DNA of 55,307 nucleotides from Bacillus cereus (GTDB lineage: Bacteria; Bacillota; Bacilli; Bacillales; Bacillaceae_G): assembly GCF_002584535.1 (NCBI RefSeq), contig NZ_NUOT01000064.1:1-55307 (forward strand), read 5' to 3'. The notes below the pieces were generated by a model, which was not told where the DNA came from, did not search any database, and worked only from the letters and a program-made list of their open reading frames with translations. Positions 36,922-53,136 of the stretch are shown piece after piece; position 1 is the stretch's first letter, and each line of letters starts with the position of its first letter. The position numbers were made by a program, and so were the translations under genes.

Positions 36922-37533
36922 TTAAATTGGCCTTACAAGCTCAAATTGTTCTCCTAATTTGGCGTAGTTGTGTCCGGCTAGTCGGCTTATTGGTTTTAGT
37001 TCTTCTGCGTGAATACGTCCGTTTTCATATAAATGTTCTGCGATGTGGAAACGGACAATGCGGCCGATTAGTAGGTCACATGCGGGAGAGTCTTCTGTTC
37101 CTCCTAGTGGGATGGCTTGTTCTAATACGCATTCCATTCGAATATTTGCTTCTTTTACACCTGGTACGGAGATGACATCGCTTTCGATAGGGGTTAGCTT
37201 AGCTAATTCAATTTCACTTTGAGTTGGAGGGAGGTTTGCAGCAGTTTCGTTGATGGCCTCCACATAGGATTCATCGGAAATATGTACAACAAATTCACCT
37301 TTCTCAATTGCGTTTCGAGAAGTATCTTTTCGCTCTCCTCCTTTTCGCTGCACAGAAATTGAGATGAGCGGTGGATTAGCAGCAACAATATTAAAATAGC
37401 TGTATGGAGCTCCATTCAAAACCCCGTCTTTTGTTATAGAAGTAACGAATGCGACTGGGCGCGGAATAATACTCCCCGTTAATAATTTGTAATTATCTTT
37501 TTCTGTTTGTTCATTTGGATTAATCGAAAGCAT
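36922..37533 (-). CDS. Flavin reductase-like FMN-binding split-barrel protein
   Basis: 203 residues from ATG 37533, nine bases behind GGAAGGGAG. Motifs of the flavin reductase-like domain: TGSIIPRPVAFVTS, NGAPYSYFNIVAANPPLISIS, KDTSRNA, FVVHISDE. Such proteins bind FMN and reduce flavins or other small acceptors with NAD(P)H. Similar to B. subtilis YwrF. Physiological partner unknown. The upstream in-frame extension to 37689 lacks family likeness. Confidence 0.87.
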   Translation of the reverse strand: MLSINPNEQTEKDNYKLLTGSIIPRPVAFVTSITKDGVLNGAPYSYFNIVAANPPLISISVQRKGGERKDTSRNAIEKGEFVVHISDESYVEAINETAANLPPTQSEIELAKLTPIESDVISVPGVKEANIRMECVLEQAIPLGGTEDSPACDLLIGRIVRFHIAEHLYENGRIHAEELKPISRLAGHNYAKLGEQFELVRPI

Positions 37534-38071
37534 ATTTAGAATCTCCCTTCCTTGATATGAATACTTCTTTGTTTGTTTACAAGATAATGGAGGGAAACTC
37601 CTGCTAAAAAAATTTTTTTTGACGGTTTTTGTAATCAATGATTTTGAAATATACAAGAGAGTAGAGTCTTTCTGTAACGTCAGCCGCAATTTTACATGGC
37701 ATACTTAATATTTTTTATTTAATAGATGGATGTCGAGTGAATGGAACTGGCTAAATTCATCTTATTGGCGAAGGTGTTCGGCATGATGTACCTGATACAT
37801 CGAAAAATTAAGCGATAGGTGAATCAATTGACGAAAAGAATTTATTAAGAAAAATAATCCAAACAAGCATTAACTTTTAAAGAATTTCAACTCTCTGCAT
37901 TGATGGGAAGAATGAAATGACTTTATTATTTCGTTACACCTTTAACGGAACAAACCTTATGTTAATTTAGGCTGAATTAAATATATATTTTCTAAATTGC
38001 TATTGTAATCTCTACGAGAGTTGTATACTGGTATGAGTTAAAATACTCATTAGATTTAGGAGGCTTCTTAC
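37534..38071. other. Intergenic region with a possible decayed coding fragment
   Basis: At 37731-37875, one plus frame reads like broken protein sequence (GCRVNGTG, stop, IHLIGEGVRHDVPDTSKN, stop, AIGESIDEKNLLRKIIQTSINF, stop). No family recognised. Upstream of DUF975 there is a small dyad at 38036-38056 (ATGAGT/ACTCAT). Confidence 0.3.
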
Positions 38072-38686
38072 ATGATTAGTGAGTTGAAAGAACAAGCACT
38101 TGATGAGCTTGATGGAAAATGGGGATTAGCAGTAGGGATTACATTGATCCTTACGTTTCCTTTCCTATGGACTTGTGGCTGGAGCGAAGTGATAGAATCG
38201 CTTGTGATAGATATTATTGTAATACTAATGGTTTGCCCTTTAACTCTAGGTGCCTATCATCTTGCTTTAAATACAGTTCGAGAAAAAACAGTTGGAATTG
38301 GGCAATTATTTGAATGGTGTACAGGGGTCAAAAAATACATTAAATCAATTTTAATACATTTACTAATTAGTATCTATCTGGCTTTATGGATATTGTTATT
38401 TATCATTCCGGGAATTGTTAAATGTTTCTCTTATACCATGACCTACTTTATTTTAAATGACCACCCAGAATTTTCAATGAACCAAGCTATTGCTGAAAGT
38501 CGCCGTATGATGAACGGAAATAAAATGGATTATTTCGTAATGTGTTTAAGTTTTATTGGCTGGTTTATATTAAGTGTCTTTACTTTAGGAATCGGTTTCT
38601 TGTGGTTAATCCCATATTTTTATACTACAAAAGCGGCGTTTTATGAGAAAGTTTCACAAGACTATTACAAAAGAAAATCTAGTTAA
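38072..38686 (+). CDS. DUF975 family membrane protein, short form
   Basis: 204 residues with about five membrane segments and the typical start MISELKEQALDELDGKWGLA, the central FSYTMTYFILNDHPEFSMNQAI and end GIGFLWLIPYFYTTKAAFYE. Function of the family is unknown. Paralog of the longer gene at 53137. AGGAGG seven bases before the ATG. Confidence 0.88.
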   Translation: MISELKEQALDELDGKWGLAVGITLILTFPFLWTCGWSEVIESLVIDIIVILMVCPLTLGAYHLALNTVREKTVGIGQLFEWCTGVKKYIKSILIHLLISIYLALWILLFIIPGIVKCFSYTMTYFILNDHPEFSMNQAIAESRRMMNGNKMDYFVMCLSFIGWFILSVFTLGIGFLWLIPYFYTTKAAFYEKVSQDYYKRKSS

Positions 38687-39048
38687 ATTAATTTTTATTT
38701 AAGCTTAGTTTAATGGCAATGGAGGCTCATTATAAGCACTCTTTTTATGAGTTTTGTTTCTACTGAGTTGGGGACTTTGTATCGTATGTACATCAAGTTG
38801 GGACTTTTATGTCTTAGGCTTATGACACAACAGTCCCAACTAAATTACTATGATTGTTTTCATTTCAATAATTCGCTAGTTGACGCGATGAAAAACTTAT
38901 GAAATACATTCATATGCAAAACATAAAAAGGGAATTGGTGAGTACAAGGAAGGAATATTGGTAGAAATCCTTAAGAAGATAATTATCTACTATTTTAGGA
39001 AAGATAAAGTAATGAAAATCTATACGGATTAAAGTTGTAAGGACAACA
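38687..39048. other. Gene-free gap with an inverted repeat
   Basis: Holds AGTTGGGACT / AGTCCCAACT at 38796-38841 and a nearby direct partial copy GAGTTGGGGACTTT at 38764. It may be the remains of a mobile element end or an unusual terminator. No ORF of interest. Confidence 0.4.
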
Positions 39049-39083
39049 AAAGACCACCAAGTTTTTTTACTTGGTGGTCTTAC
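39049..39083 (-). terminator. Terminator downstream of doxX
   Basis: AAGACCACCAAGT and ACTTGGTGGTCTT; on the minus strand it is followed by TTGTTG. About 95 bases past the doxX stop. Confidence 0.7.
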
Positions 39084-39178
39084 TATTTTAATGAGCTTGA
39101 GTGTTAGAAATTTATCAATCTAACTGCAAATGTATATTCCGATGGTGTAAAAAAATACCTTGAAACCAAAATGATTAA

Positions 39179-39565
39179 TTAAAGTAAAACATAAGCGCCA
39201 GGCCCAGTTAATGCAACACCAACTGCGATAGCGATTAAGATCATGTTATATTCAAAACCGTTTTGTGTTACCCAGTAGCCATTTTTTCCGTGTACAGTAA
39301 AGATTGCAACTAGCATTGTACCAACGATAAATAATGAGCCAACCCAAGTGAAGATACCTGCCGCGAATAAGAAACCGCCTAATAGTTCAGTTGCACCAGC
39401 CATAAATGCCATGAATACGCCAGGGCGTAAGCCAATTGATTCCATCCAGCCGCCTGTTCCTTTTAGGCCGTGACCACCAAACCAACCGAATAATTTCTGA
39501 GCACCGTGGCCCATGAATGTAATTCCAATAATAAGACGAATAATAAGAAGACCGATGTTCATCAT
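39179..39565 (-). CDS. DoxX family membrane protein
   Basis: 128 residues, four membrane helices, N-terminal GLLIIRLIIGITFMGHGAQK with the family's conserved GHGAQKLFGWFGG. Related proteins (CatD, YfiD, MhqP) are induced by quinones and thiol-reactive electrophiles. GGAGG precedes two adjacent ATG codons. Role inferred only. Confidence 0.85.
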   Translation of the reverse strand: MMNIGLLIIRLIIGITFMGHGAQKLFGWFGGHGLKGTGGWMESIGLRPGVFMAFMAGATELLGGFLFAAGIFTWVGSLFIVGTMLVAIFTVHGKNGYWVTQNGFEYNMILIAIAVGVALTGPGAYVLL

Positions 39566-39590
39566 CTATAAAACCTCCAAAAAGTTATTT

Positions 39591-39637
39591 ACTTACCTTA
39601 TGTAAGTTATAATAAATTAGTTACTTACTTTAGTCAA
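39591..39637 (-). promoter_or_regulatory. Promoter and dyad operator of doxX
   Basis: On the minus strand TTGACT, 17 bases, TATTAT. Just after the -10 is the dyad ACTTAC-CTTAT-GTAAGT (39591-39607), and the AGTAAGTAACT motif recurs in the spacer. Fits control by a MarR/DUF24-type repressor as known for related genes; no repressor is encoded nearby. Confidence 0.55.
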
Positions 39638-39782
39638 GTTACTTTCGAAAAAAACATAAAGAAATTTTACAAATCAATAACAAAAAATAAAATGTTGTAA
39701 AGACCTCTAGACGAGTTGTGAAAAAAAGGAGAAAATATACGTAAGAAGTTTATTTCTATTATTGTTATTCAGACAATTTGAA

Positions 39783-39811
39783 TTGACTGGAATTTTACAA
39801 GGCGATACAAT
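39783..39811 (+). promoter_or_regulatory. Sigma-A promoter of the PTS EIIA gene
   Basis: TTGACT, 17 bases, TACAAT. Confidence 0.65.
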
Positions 39812-39842
39812 AAGGCTCTATTAGTAAGTACGCAATTTTTTT

Positions 39843-39856
39843 CGAAAGCGTTTTTA
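39843..39856 (+). promoter_or_regulatory. Candidate cre site (CcpA)
   Basis: CGAAAGCGTTTTTA resembles the cre consensus TGWAANCGNTNWCA with the core GAAAGCG intact. It lies about 30 bases downstream of the -10, where CcpA would act as a roadblock. Confidence 0.45.
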
Positions 39857-39953
39857 CACTATAATATTTGAAGTATGAAGTCTTACATGTATCGCAATCT
39901 TTACTAGGGAGTACCCTATACATTTTTAATCTAATTATAAGGAGGACCATCCT

Positions 39954-40451
39954 ATGTTTAAAAAATTATTTGGTCTTGGCTCAAAAACAAATGCAGAAAC
40001 AATCGTAGCTCCATTAACTGGAGAAGTGAAAAATATTGAAGAAGTACCAGATCCAGTATTTGCTGGTCGTATGATGGGTGACGGTGTTGCAATCGTTCCA
40101 ACTGAAGGTGTAGTTGTATCACCAGTAGACGGTGAAATTGTACAATTATTCCATACAAAACACGCTGTTGGAATTAAAGCGAAAAATGGTACAGAAATTT
40201 TAATTCACGTTGGTTTAGAAACTGTAAAAATGGAAGGCGAAGGTTTCGAAGCTCACGTATCTGAAGGACAAGCTGTGAAAGCTGGCGACAAATTAATTTC
40301 TTTCGATTTAGAATTAATTCGCGAAAAAGCAAAAAGCACAATTACTCCAATCGTTATTACAAACACGGATGCAACAGAATCTATTCATACAACTATAGGC
40401 GTATCAGCTACAAAAGGTGCAACTGAAGTAATGAAAGTTACAATGAAATAA
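39954..40451 (+). CDS. PTS glucose-type EIIA protein
   Basis: 165-residue free-standing EIIA(Glc) domain. Phosphorylated His in TEILIHVGLETVKMEGEGF and the second conserved His in FHTKHAVGIK. Takes phosphate from HPr and gives it to EIIB domains of sugar permeases lacking their own EIIA. No EIIBC gene is adjacent, so it probably serves several. Highly biased codon use suggests strong expression. Like B. subtilis YpqE. Confidence 0.92.
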   Translation: MFKKLFGLGSKTNAETIVAPLTGEVKNIEEVPDPVFAGRMMGDGVAIVPTEGVVVSPVDGEIVQLFHTKHAVGIKAKNGTEILIHVGLETVKMEGEGFEAHVSEGQAVKAGDKLISFDLELIREKAKSTITPIVITNTDATESIHTTIGVSATKGATEVMKVTMK

Positions 40452-40462
40452 TGATGTTTTGT

Positions 40463-40500
40463 AAGGAATCTATTTCATATGAAATGGATTCCTTAATTTA
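40463..40500 (+). terminator. Terminator of the EIIA gene
   Basis: AAGGAATC-CATTTC pairing across TATGAA with GGATTCCTT, followed by AATTTATTT. Confidence 0.65.
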
Positions 40501-40592
40501 TTTAGTTATAAGTTTTTTTCGTGGGATGTTTCAGTTATGTATGGTACTATATTGAGGGCACTTGGAACTAGGGTTTCACATATATGTGGATA

Positions 40593-40637
40593 GGGCGTAT
40601 TTCTCTAAGAAAAAATAAAGGAGAAATGCGCCTTTTG
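40593..40637 (+). terminator. Second hairpin before ywlE
   Basis: GGGCGTATTTCTC and GAGAAATGCGCC around an A-rich loop, followed by TTTTG. Confidence 0.6.
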
Positions 40638-40715
40638 TATATTCACATTTCTTTTGTTCCATTGTAATCTACGTTATGATGAGTGTAGGACATTCACCAT
40701 AAGGAGGGAGCTTAG

Positions 40716-41156
40716 ATGAAGCGAGTGTTGTTTGTTTGCACTGGAAATACATGTCGTAGCCCAATGGCAGAGGCGTTGCTTCGTCACTATGGAGAAGGGA
40801 AGTTTGAGGCGAAGTCTGCTGGTGTTTTTGCCAATCCTGGAAGTGACGCATCTTTACATGCAAAAGATGCATTGGCAGAAAAAGGGGTTAAAATAGCGCA
40901 TGCTTCGCAGCAAATAACGGAAGAATTACTTGAGTGGGCGGATATGGTTCTCACGATGACGGAAAGCCATAAGCAACTTGTGCTTGGGTACTATCCGAAT
41001 GCGGGGGAGAAAGTGCATACATTATATAAATTTGTAGAAGGTACAAGTAAAGATATTTCAGACCCATTTGGTGGTTCTCTATCTATTTATCAATCAACAT
41101 TAGTAGAGATGGAAGAACTTATACAAACTTTATTGGAAAAACATTCAGAAGGTTAA
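40716..41156 (+). CDS. ywlE: Protein-arginine phosphatase YwlE (low-molecular-weight PTP fold)
   Basis: 146 residues. P-loop CTGNTCRS with Cys8 nucleophile; Thr12 occupies the place that confers phospho-arginine preference in B. subtilis YwlE (Thr11), where tyrosine phosphatases have Ile. General acid Asp in SDPFGGS. Reverses McsB arginine phosphorylation, acting on CtsR/ClpC control. AAGGAGGGAG before ATG. A hairpin CTTGCTC/GAGCAAG (41189-41207) follows. Confidence 0.92.
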   Translation: MKRVLFVCTGNTCRSPMAEALLRHYGEGKFEAKSAGVFANPGSDASLHAKDALAEKGVKIAHASQQITEELLEWADMVLTMTESHKQLVLGYYPNAGEKVHTLYKFVEGTSKDISDPFGGSLSIYQSTLVEMEELIQTLLEKHSEG

Positions 41157-41234
41157 TGTTTCGTGTATAATACGATATTGGAGATGATCTTGCTCGGAAT
41201 GAGCAAGTGAGTATCAGTTTTTTTGCAATCATTC

Positions 41235-41276
41235 ATCAGTGGGGGGAAGAACCCTACTTGATAGAAGTTTCACTAA
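41235..41276 (+). repeat. Repeat family A, 3' end only
   Basis: ATCAGTGGGGGGAAGAACCC...GATAGAAGTTTCACT matches the final hairpin of the family A copy at 9425-9561. It ends 19 bases before rpiB, next to its ribosome site. Confidence 0.5.
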
Positions 41277-41294
41277 AATTTTGGAGGGGTCAAA

Positions 41295-41738
41295 ATGAAA
41301 GTAGTAGTAGCATCTGATCACGGTGGAATGAATATCCGCAAAGAAATCGTAAGTTTATTAGAAGAGCTAAATATTGAATATGTTGATTTAGGATGTGAAT
41401 GTGAAGCAGGATCTGTTGATTATCCTGATTTTGCATTTCCAGCGGCAGAAATGGTTGCAAATGGTGAAGTAGACCGTGGTATTTTAGTTTGTGGAACAGG
41501 TATTGGTATGTCAATTGCAGCAAATAAAGTACACGGTATTCGCTGTGCGTTAGTACATGATACATTTAGTGCAAAAGCAACAAGAGAACATAATGATACA
41601 AACATGTTAGCGATGGGTGAGCGTGTGATTGGTGCTGGTTTAGCGCGTGATATTGCAAAAATTTGGCTGACAACTGATTACGAAGGTGGACGTCACGAAA
41701 ATCGCGTAGGGAAAATTAAAACATACGAAGCGAAGTAA
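41295..41738 (+). CDS. rpiB: Ribose-5-phosphate isomerase B
   Basis: 147 residues. Phosphate/active-site motifs ASDHGGMNIRKEI, DYPDFAFPAAEMV, VCGTGIGMSIAANKV (Cys base) and REHNDTNMLAMG. Interconverts ribose 5-phosphate and ribulose 5-phosphate. TTGGAGGGG precedes the ATG. B. subtilis name YwlF. Confidence 0.94.
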   Translation: MKVVVASDHGGMNIRKEIVSLLEELNIEYVDLGCECEAGSVDYPDFAFPAAEMVANGEVDRGILVCGTGIGMSIAANKVHGIRCALVHDTFSAKATREHNDTNMLAMGERVIGAGLARDIAKIWLTTDYEGGRHENRVGKIKTYEAK

Positions 41739-41795
41739 TCTTTTATTAGGACATACTATCATTTGTTGAACCAACCTGTGAAAGGAAGAGGCGTC

Positions 41796-42368
41796 ATGAC
41801 GGAAATAGTAAAGGTGAAAGAGCAGCTACAAATATCGCTTTCTGATTTTCAAGAGCAAGCTTCTTTACAAAGCGGGCAAATTTTTGTAGTGGGCTGTAGC
41901 ACGAGCGAAGTGCTAGGAGAGAAAATTGGAACATCAGGAACGATGGAAGTGGCAGAAGCGATTTTTTCTGAACTAAAACAATTTCAAGAGCAAACTGGCA
42001 TAGAATTGGCATTCCAATGTTGCGAGCATTTAAATCGTGCTTTAGTAGTAGAGAGAGAAGTAGCAATGAAGTATCAATTTGAAATTGTAACCGTTACGCC
42101 TGTTAGATCAGCTGGTGGTGCATTAGCAACATACGCCTATCATAATCTAAAGGATCCTGTAGTAGTGGAGTTTATAAAAGCAGATGCAGGTATGGATATC
42201 GGTGATACATTTATTGGTATGCATCTAAAACATGTTGCAGTTCCAATTCGTACACGTGTAAAAGAGATTGGAAGTGCGCACGTAACGATGGCCAAAACAC
42301 GTGCGAAACTTATTGGTGGGGCACGTGCTGTATATGCGGAAGTAGAAGAAACAGTTACTTGTAGCTAA
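41796..42368 (+). CDS. ywlG: DUF436 / TIGR01440 family protein with rewritten C-terminus
   Basis: 190 residues from ATG 41796 behind GGAAGAGG. Family motifs: [69 protein letters not shown]. Function unknown, conserved before glyA. The last codons VTCS come from an inserted repeat: a 21-base stretch at 42334-42354 is repeated exactly at 42512-42532, where the original reading frame seems to continue as GIQYLS and stop. Confidence 0.88.
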   Translation: MTEIVKVKEQLQISLSDFQEQASLQSGQIFVVGCSTSEVLGEKIGTSGTMEVAEAIFSELKQFQEQTGIELAFQCCEHLNRALVVEREVAMKYQFEIVTVTPVRSAGGALATYAYHNLKDPVVVEFIKADAGMDIGDTFIGMHLKHVAVPIRTRVKEIGSAHVTMAKTRAKLIGGARAVYAEVEETVTCS

Positions 42369-42511
42369 AAATAAAGTAAAATTTTAATCAGTGGGGGGCT
42401 TCATCTCTCGTTGATTATTAGCTCGACCAATCGGACCTTTACGGGCAGTTGATTCCCCACTTAACCTTTTGCTTTTGCTGAATTTTGAGGTGAAGGTCTT
42501 ACTGCCCGTTC
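42355..42511 (-). repeat. Repeat family A insertion with 21-base flanking duplication
   Basis: Minus strand: GGGCAGTAAGACC, CACCTCAAAATTC, GGAATCAACTGCCCGTAAAG, GCTAATAATCAACG, GATGAAGCCCCCCACTGATT. It is bounded by exact direct repeats (42334-42354 and 42512-42532) derived from the ywlG 3' end, so the 157 bases between look like an insertion with a target duplication or a slipped recombination. Confidence 0.7.
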
Positions 42512-42589
42512 ATGCGGAAGTAGAAGAAACAGGGATACAGTATCTTTCATAAAGACGTATGTAGTCTGACTTCATAAAGGATAAAAAGA

Positions 42590-42614
42590 AAAGACCGAAC
42601 TCGGTCTTTTTTTC
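42590..42614 (+). terminator. Terminator before glyA
   Basis: AAGACCGA and TCGGTCTT with a two-base loop region and T7. Confidence 0.75.
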
Positions 42615-42758
42615 TTTTATGATATAGAAAGTCATGTTAGAATGTAGTTGAAAACATGAAGGTTCGAAGGAATTACAACTTGAATTTTCGTTTTTTCTGA
42701 ATAAATAAGAAAAAACTGTTGGGAATCGGTGTAATTCGTTCAGAAAAGGGGGATTTTG

Positions 42759-44000
42759 GTGGATCATTTAAAACGTCAAGATGAAAAAGTATTTGCTGCA
42801 ATTGAGGCAGAACTAGGAAGACAGCGTTCAAAGATTGAGTTAATTGCTTCAGAAAACTTCGTAAGTGAAGCTGTAATGGAAGCGCAAGGTTCTGTTTTAA
42901 CAAACAAGTATGCGGAAGGATATCCTGGTAAACGTTACTATGGCGGTTGTGAGCATGTAGACGTAGTAGAGGATATCGCACGTGATCGTGTAAAAGAAAT
43001 CTTTGGCGCAGAGCATGTAAACGTTCAACCACACTCTGGTGCACAAGCGAACATGGCTGTATACTTCACGATTTTAGAGCAAGGCGATACAGTACTTGGT
43101 ATGAACTTATCCCACGGTGGTCACTTAACACACGGAAGCCCTGTTAACTTCAGTGGGGTACAATACAATTTCGTAGAATATGGCGTAGATGCTGAATCAC
43201 ACCGCATCAATTATGATGATGTGTTAGCAAAAGCAAAAGAACACAAGCCAAAATTAATCGTTGCAGGTGCAAGTGCATACCCTCGTGTTATCGATTTCAA
43301 GAGATTCCGTGAAATCGCAGACGAAGTAGGTGCATACTTAATGGTAGATATGGCACATATCGCAGGTTTAGTTGCAGCAGGCTTACATCCGAACCCAGTA
43401 CCACATGCACATTTCGTTACAACAACAACACATAAAACATTACGTGGCCCACGCGGCGGTATGATTTTATGTGAAGAAAAATTTGCAAAGCAAATTGATA
43501 AATCAATCTTCCCTGGTATTCAAGGTGGACCACTAATGCACGTAATTGCTGCGAAAGCTGTTGCGTTTGGTGAGGCACTTCAAGAAGACTTTAAAATATA
43601 TGCACAAAACATCATTAATAATGCGCAGCGCCTAGCGGAAGGTCTTCAAAAAGAAGGACTTACACTTGTTTCTGGTGGAACGGACAACCATCTTATCTTA
43701 ATCGATGTTCGTAACCTAGATATTACAGGTAAAGTTGCAGAGCACATATTAGATGAAGTTGGTATTACTGTAAACAAGAACACAATCCCATTTGAAACAG
43801 CAAGCCCATTTGTAACAAGCGGTGTACGTATTGGTACAGCGGCGGTAACATCTCGCGGGTTTGGCTTAGAAGAAATGGATGAAATTGCAGCAATCATTGC
43901 TCATACGTTAAAAAATCATGAGAATGAAACGGCATTAGAAGAAGCACGTAAACGTGTAGAAGCATTAACAGCAAAATTCCCAATGTATACAGGTCTATAA
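42759..44000 (+). CDS. glyA: Serine hydroxymethyltransferase
   Basis: 413 residues, full length. PLP lysine in [15 protein letters not shown]; substrate motifs [41 protein letters not shown]. Interconverts serine and glycine and charges tetrahydrofolate with a one-carbon unit. GTG 42759 lies six bases behind GGGGG; the TTG just before it is a less likely start. Confidence 0.97.
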   Translation: MDHLKRQDEKVFAAIEAELGRQRSKIELIASENFVSEAVMEAQGSVLTNKYAEGYPGKRYYGGCEHVDVVEDIARDRVKEIFGAEHVNVQPHSGAQANMAVYFTILEQGDTVLGMNLSHGGHLTHGSPVNFSGVQYNFVEYGVDAESHRINYDDVLAKAKEHKPKLIVAGASAYPRVIDFKRFREIADEVGAYLMVDMAHIAGLVAAGLHPNPVPHAHFVTTTTHKTLRGPRGGMILCEEKFAKQIDKSIFPGIQGGPLMHVIAAKAVAFGEALQEDFKIYAQNIINNAQRLAEGLQKEGLTLVSGGTDNHLILIDVRNLDITGKVAEHILDEVGITVNKNTIPFETASPFVTSGVRIGTAAVTSRGFGLEEMDEIAAIIAHTLKNHENETALEEARKRVEALTAKFPMYTGL

Positions 44001-44011
44001 TAAATTGAATG

Positions 44012-44050
44012 AAGACTGTTAAAACACATCTTGTTTTAACAGTCTTTTTT
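44012..44050. terminator. Terminator of glyA
   Basis: AAGACTGTTAAAACA and TGTTTTAACAGTCTT with a five-base loop and T6. Confidence 0.9.
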
Positions 44051-44997
<947 letters not shown>

Positions 44998-45002
44998 GAC
45001 AA

Positions 45003-45036
45003 CAGACGAGAGGGGGTTCCTGCTCGTCTTTTTTTA
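45003..45036 (+). terminator. Terminator of upp
   Basis: AGACGAG and CTCGTCT with T7. Confidence 0.85.
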
Positions 45037-45327
45037 TGTAAAAACATGGAGAGGGGAGGGGCGATGGTATTTTTTGTATATGCAACATAACTTGCATATC
45101 TTTCACATATAATATAGAAGTCGAACGTCTAATAAGCTCTGTATTGTAGAGGAAAAACGTTATATCGTAAAAATATAATCGTGACAAACTTGTGAACTTT
45201 TTCTTCTATTATAAGGAGAAAACTTGAAGAAATTTGATATCTTTGGCCAGTATTTAGAAGGGGAACGTTTTCATTTTTGGCAGGAAATGACTAATACTCA
45301 AATTTTTAGATTTTTTACGATTTCTCG
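45037..45327. other. Gap between upp and the atp promoter
   Basis: Contains an inverted repeat TATGCAA/TTGCATA (45079-45098) and the small frame at 45224-45331. Otherwise nothing recognised. Confidence 0.45.
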
Positions 45328-45331
45328 TTGA
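45224..45331 (+). CDS. Hypothetical 35-residue ORF upstream of the atp promoter
   Basis: TTG start seven bases behind AAGGAG; sequence MKKFDIFGQYLEGERFHFWQ... ending FFTISR, aromatic-rich, no signal peptide. Its stop overlaps the -35 of the atp promoter. Good ribosome site but no recognised family; may be spurious. Confidence 0.3.
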   Translation: MKKFDIFGQYLEGERFHFWQEMTNTQIFRFFTISR

Positions 45332-45356
45332 CAGTGCTAATACCCTATTGTATGCT
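45328..45356 (+). promoter_or_regulatory. Promoter of the ATP synthase operon
   Basis: TTGACA, 17 bases, TATGCT; about 155 bases before the first gene. Confidence 0.7.
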
Positions 45357-45510
45357 AACTACGGGGATGGATGGTAGGGCTTTCAGTGACAAATTTGCAT
45401 CTATTCCGTGACAAAAAAGTAAACTTTTTATTTTGTATAGAATTTATACAAAAAAATGAGTTATTATTAACACATCGTGAATGAGGGTTACATATTGGAG
45501 GGATGAATCC

Positions 45511-45731
45511 TTGCAAAAAAACGATCGCAACCCAGTCAAAGCATATGCTTTAATGTCAGGAATTCTTGCTCAGCTAGTCGGTTCCATTCTTGTTGGAATT
45601 TTTGGTGGGCAATGGATTGATAGTAAGGTTGGAACGTTTCCGTTGTTTCTCATTATAGGCTTATTGCTAGGATTAGGAACAGGGATTTACGCAATGATTC
45701 GACTCATTCGACATTATTATTCGGGAGAGCA

Positions 45732-45735
<4 letters not shown>
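45511..45735 (+). CDS. atpZ: AtpZ/AtpI-like small membrane protein
   Basis: 74 residues with two hydrophobic segments (GILAQLVGSILVGIFGGQWI, FPLFLIIGLLLGLGTGIYAM). TTG 45511 follows GGAGGGATGAATCC. First gene of the atp operon and overlapping atpI by four bases. AtpZ with AtpI has been linked to Mg2+ supply or ATP synthase assembly. Confidence 0.8.
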
Positions 45736-46854
<1,119 letters not shown>

Positions 46855-46915
46855 TATACTTTAATAAGTAAGTAAAAAAATCTATTTTTTTATAATACAA
46901 AGGAGGACAAATTAA

Positions 46916-47134
<219 letters not shown>

Positions 47135-47255
47135 GGGAGACTCCCCTTACATAGATGGCGAAGAGTGTTTTTGGACTTTCTTCGCCATTGCTTTATGAAC
47201 GAAATGTATGTCTTTTTTTTTCATATAGTAAATTTAGATATCACGAAGGGAGTGA

Positions 47256-49825
<2,570 letters not shown>

Positions 49826-49827
<2 letters not shown>

Positions 49828-49880
49828 TAAAAGGCGGAAGTGGCTTGTTAGCCACTGGAGCTAGATTATATAAAAGGTGA
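49826..49880 (+). repeat. Repeat family C, short copy between atpA and atpG
   Basis: AAAAGGCGGAAGTGGCTTGT, TAGCCACTGGAGCTAGATTA. GTGGCT pairs with AGCCAC where the long copies have GCAGCT/AGCTGC and GCGGTT/AACCGC. It lacks the central arm. The remainder of the gap to 50043 has a hairpin GAATAGGTGC-like stretch (49905-49945) but no gene. Confidence 0.65.
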
Positions 49881-50037
49881 TTCTTTAGGGAATTGCTAAC
49901 GGTTATGTAAAGGAAAAGAGTAGGTGCACCTATTCTTTTCCTTCAATCATGAGCAAGAAGATCTTGCAACGTAGATTAGAAAGATGAACGACAAGGATTC
50001 TTACTAATCGTGCCAACTTCCGGAAAAAAGGTGGTGA

Positions 50038-50904
<867 letters not shown>

Positions 50905-50905
50905 T

Positions 50906-51020
50906 AATATAAAGTAGAAGCGGTTCGTTCAGAATGGGAGGGGGATGGAGCTTTTGCCTCGTAGGAAAAAGCGAAGCCACCGAGCATTCTAACCGCTGGA
51001 GCTAGATTGAATAAAAGGTG
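50906..51020 (+). repeat. Repeat family C, long copy between atpG and atpD
   Basis: GTAGAAGCGGTTCGTTCAGA, GGGAGGGGGATGGAGC, TTTTGCCTCGTAGGAA, GCGAAGCCACCGAGCATTCT, AACCGCTGGAGCTAGATTGA. Stems: GCGGTT/AACCGC and AGAATG/CATTCT. It sits inside an operon, so it must be transcribed with the atp mRNA. Confidence 0.75.
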
Positions 51021-51103
51021 GAAGCGGCTCTATTATAAGAGTCGCCTAAGCTACACTAATAAAAAATGAAAGCCGACTGCTCATAAAAAGCTGGCTAATT
51101 TAG

Positions 51104-52519
<1,416 letters not shown>

Positions 52520-52527
52520 GGCCTTAG

Positions 52528-52940
<413 letters not shown>

Positions 52941-52941
<1 letters not shown>

Positions 52942-52979
52942 AAAAATCCGTAAAGGTTCATTCCTTTACGGATTTTTTT
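52941..52979 (+). terminator. Terminator of the atp operon
   Basis: AAATCCGTAAAGG and CCTTTACGGATTT around TTCATT, then T run; directly after atpC. Confidence 0.92.
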
Positions 52980-53136
52980 ATTTTGTCAAAGTGTTATTGA
53001 AATAAAAAGGATTATATTGTACTGTATTTTTTAAAATGATATGATCCAAAATTATTTCCAAAACTGGTATAATTATTCTGCTTATAGAGTGAAGTATGTG
53101 GGTGGTCCAATTTGGATGGGAGAAGGAGATGAGAAA

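Noticed and set aside
45079-45098. TATGCAA-N6-TTGCATA resembles a PlcR box
   Set aside because: The two half-sites are eight bases apart instead of four, so it does not fit TATGNANNNNTNCATA; it also lies before housekeeping genes.
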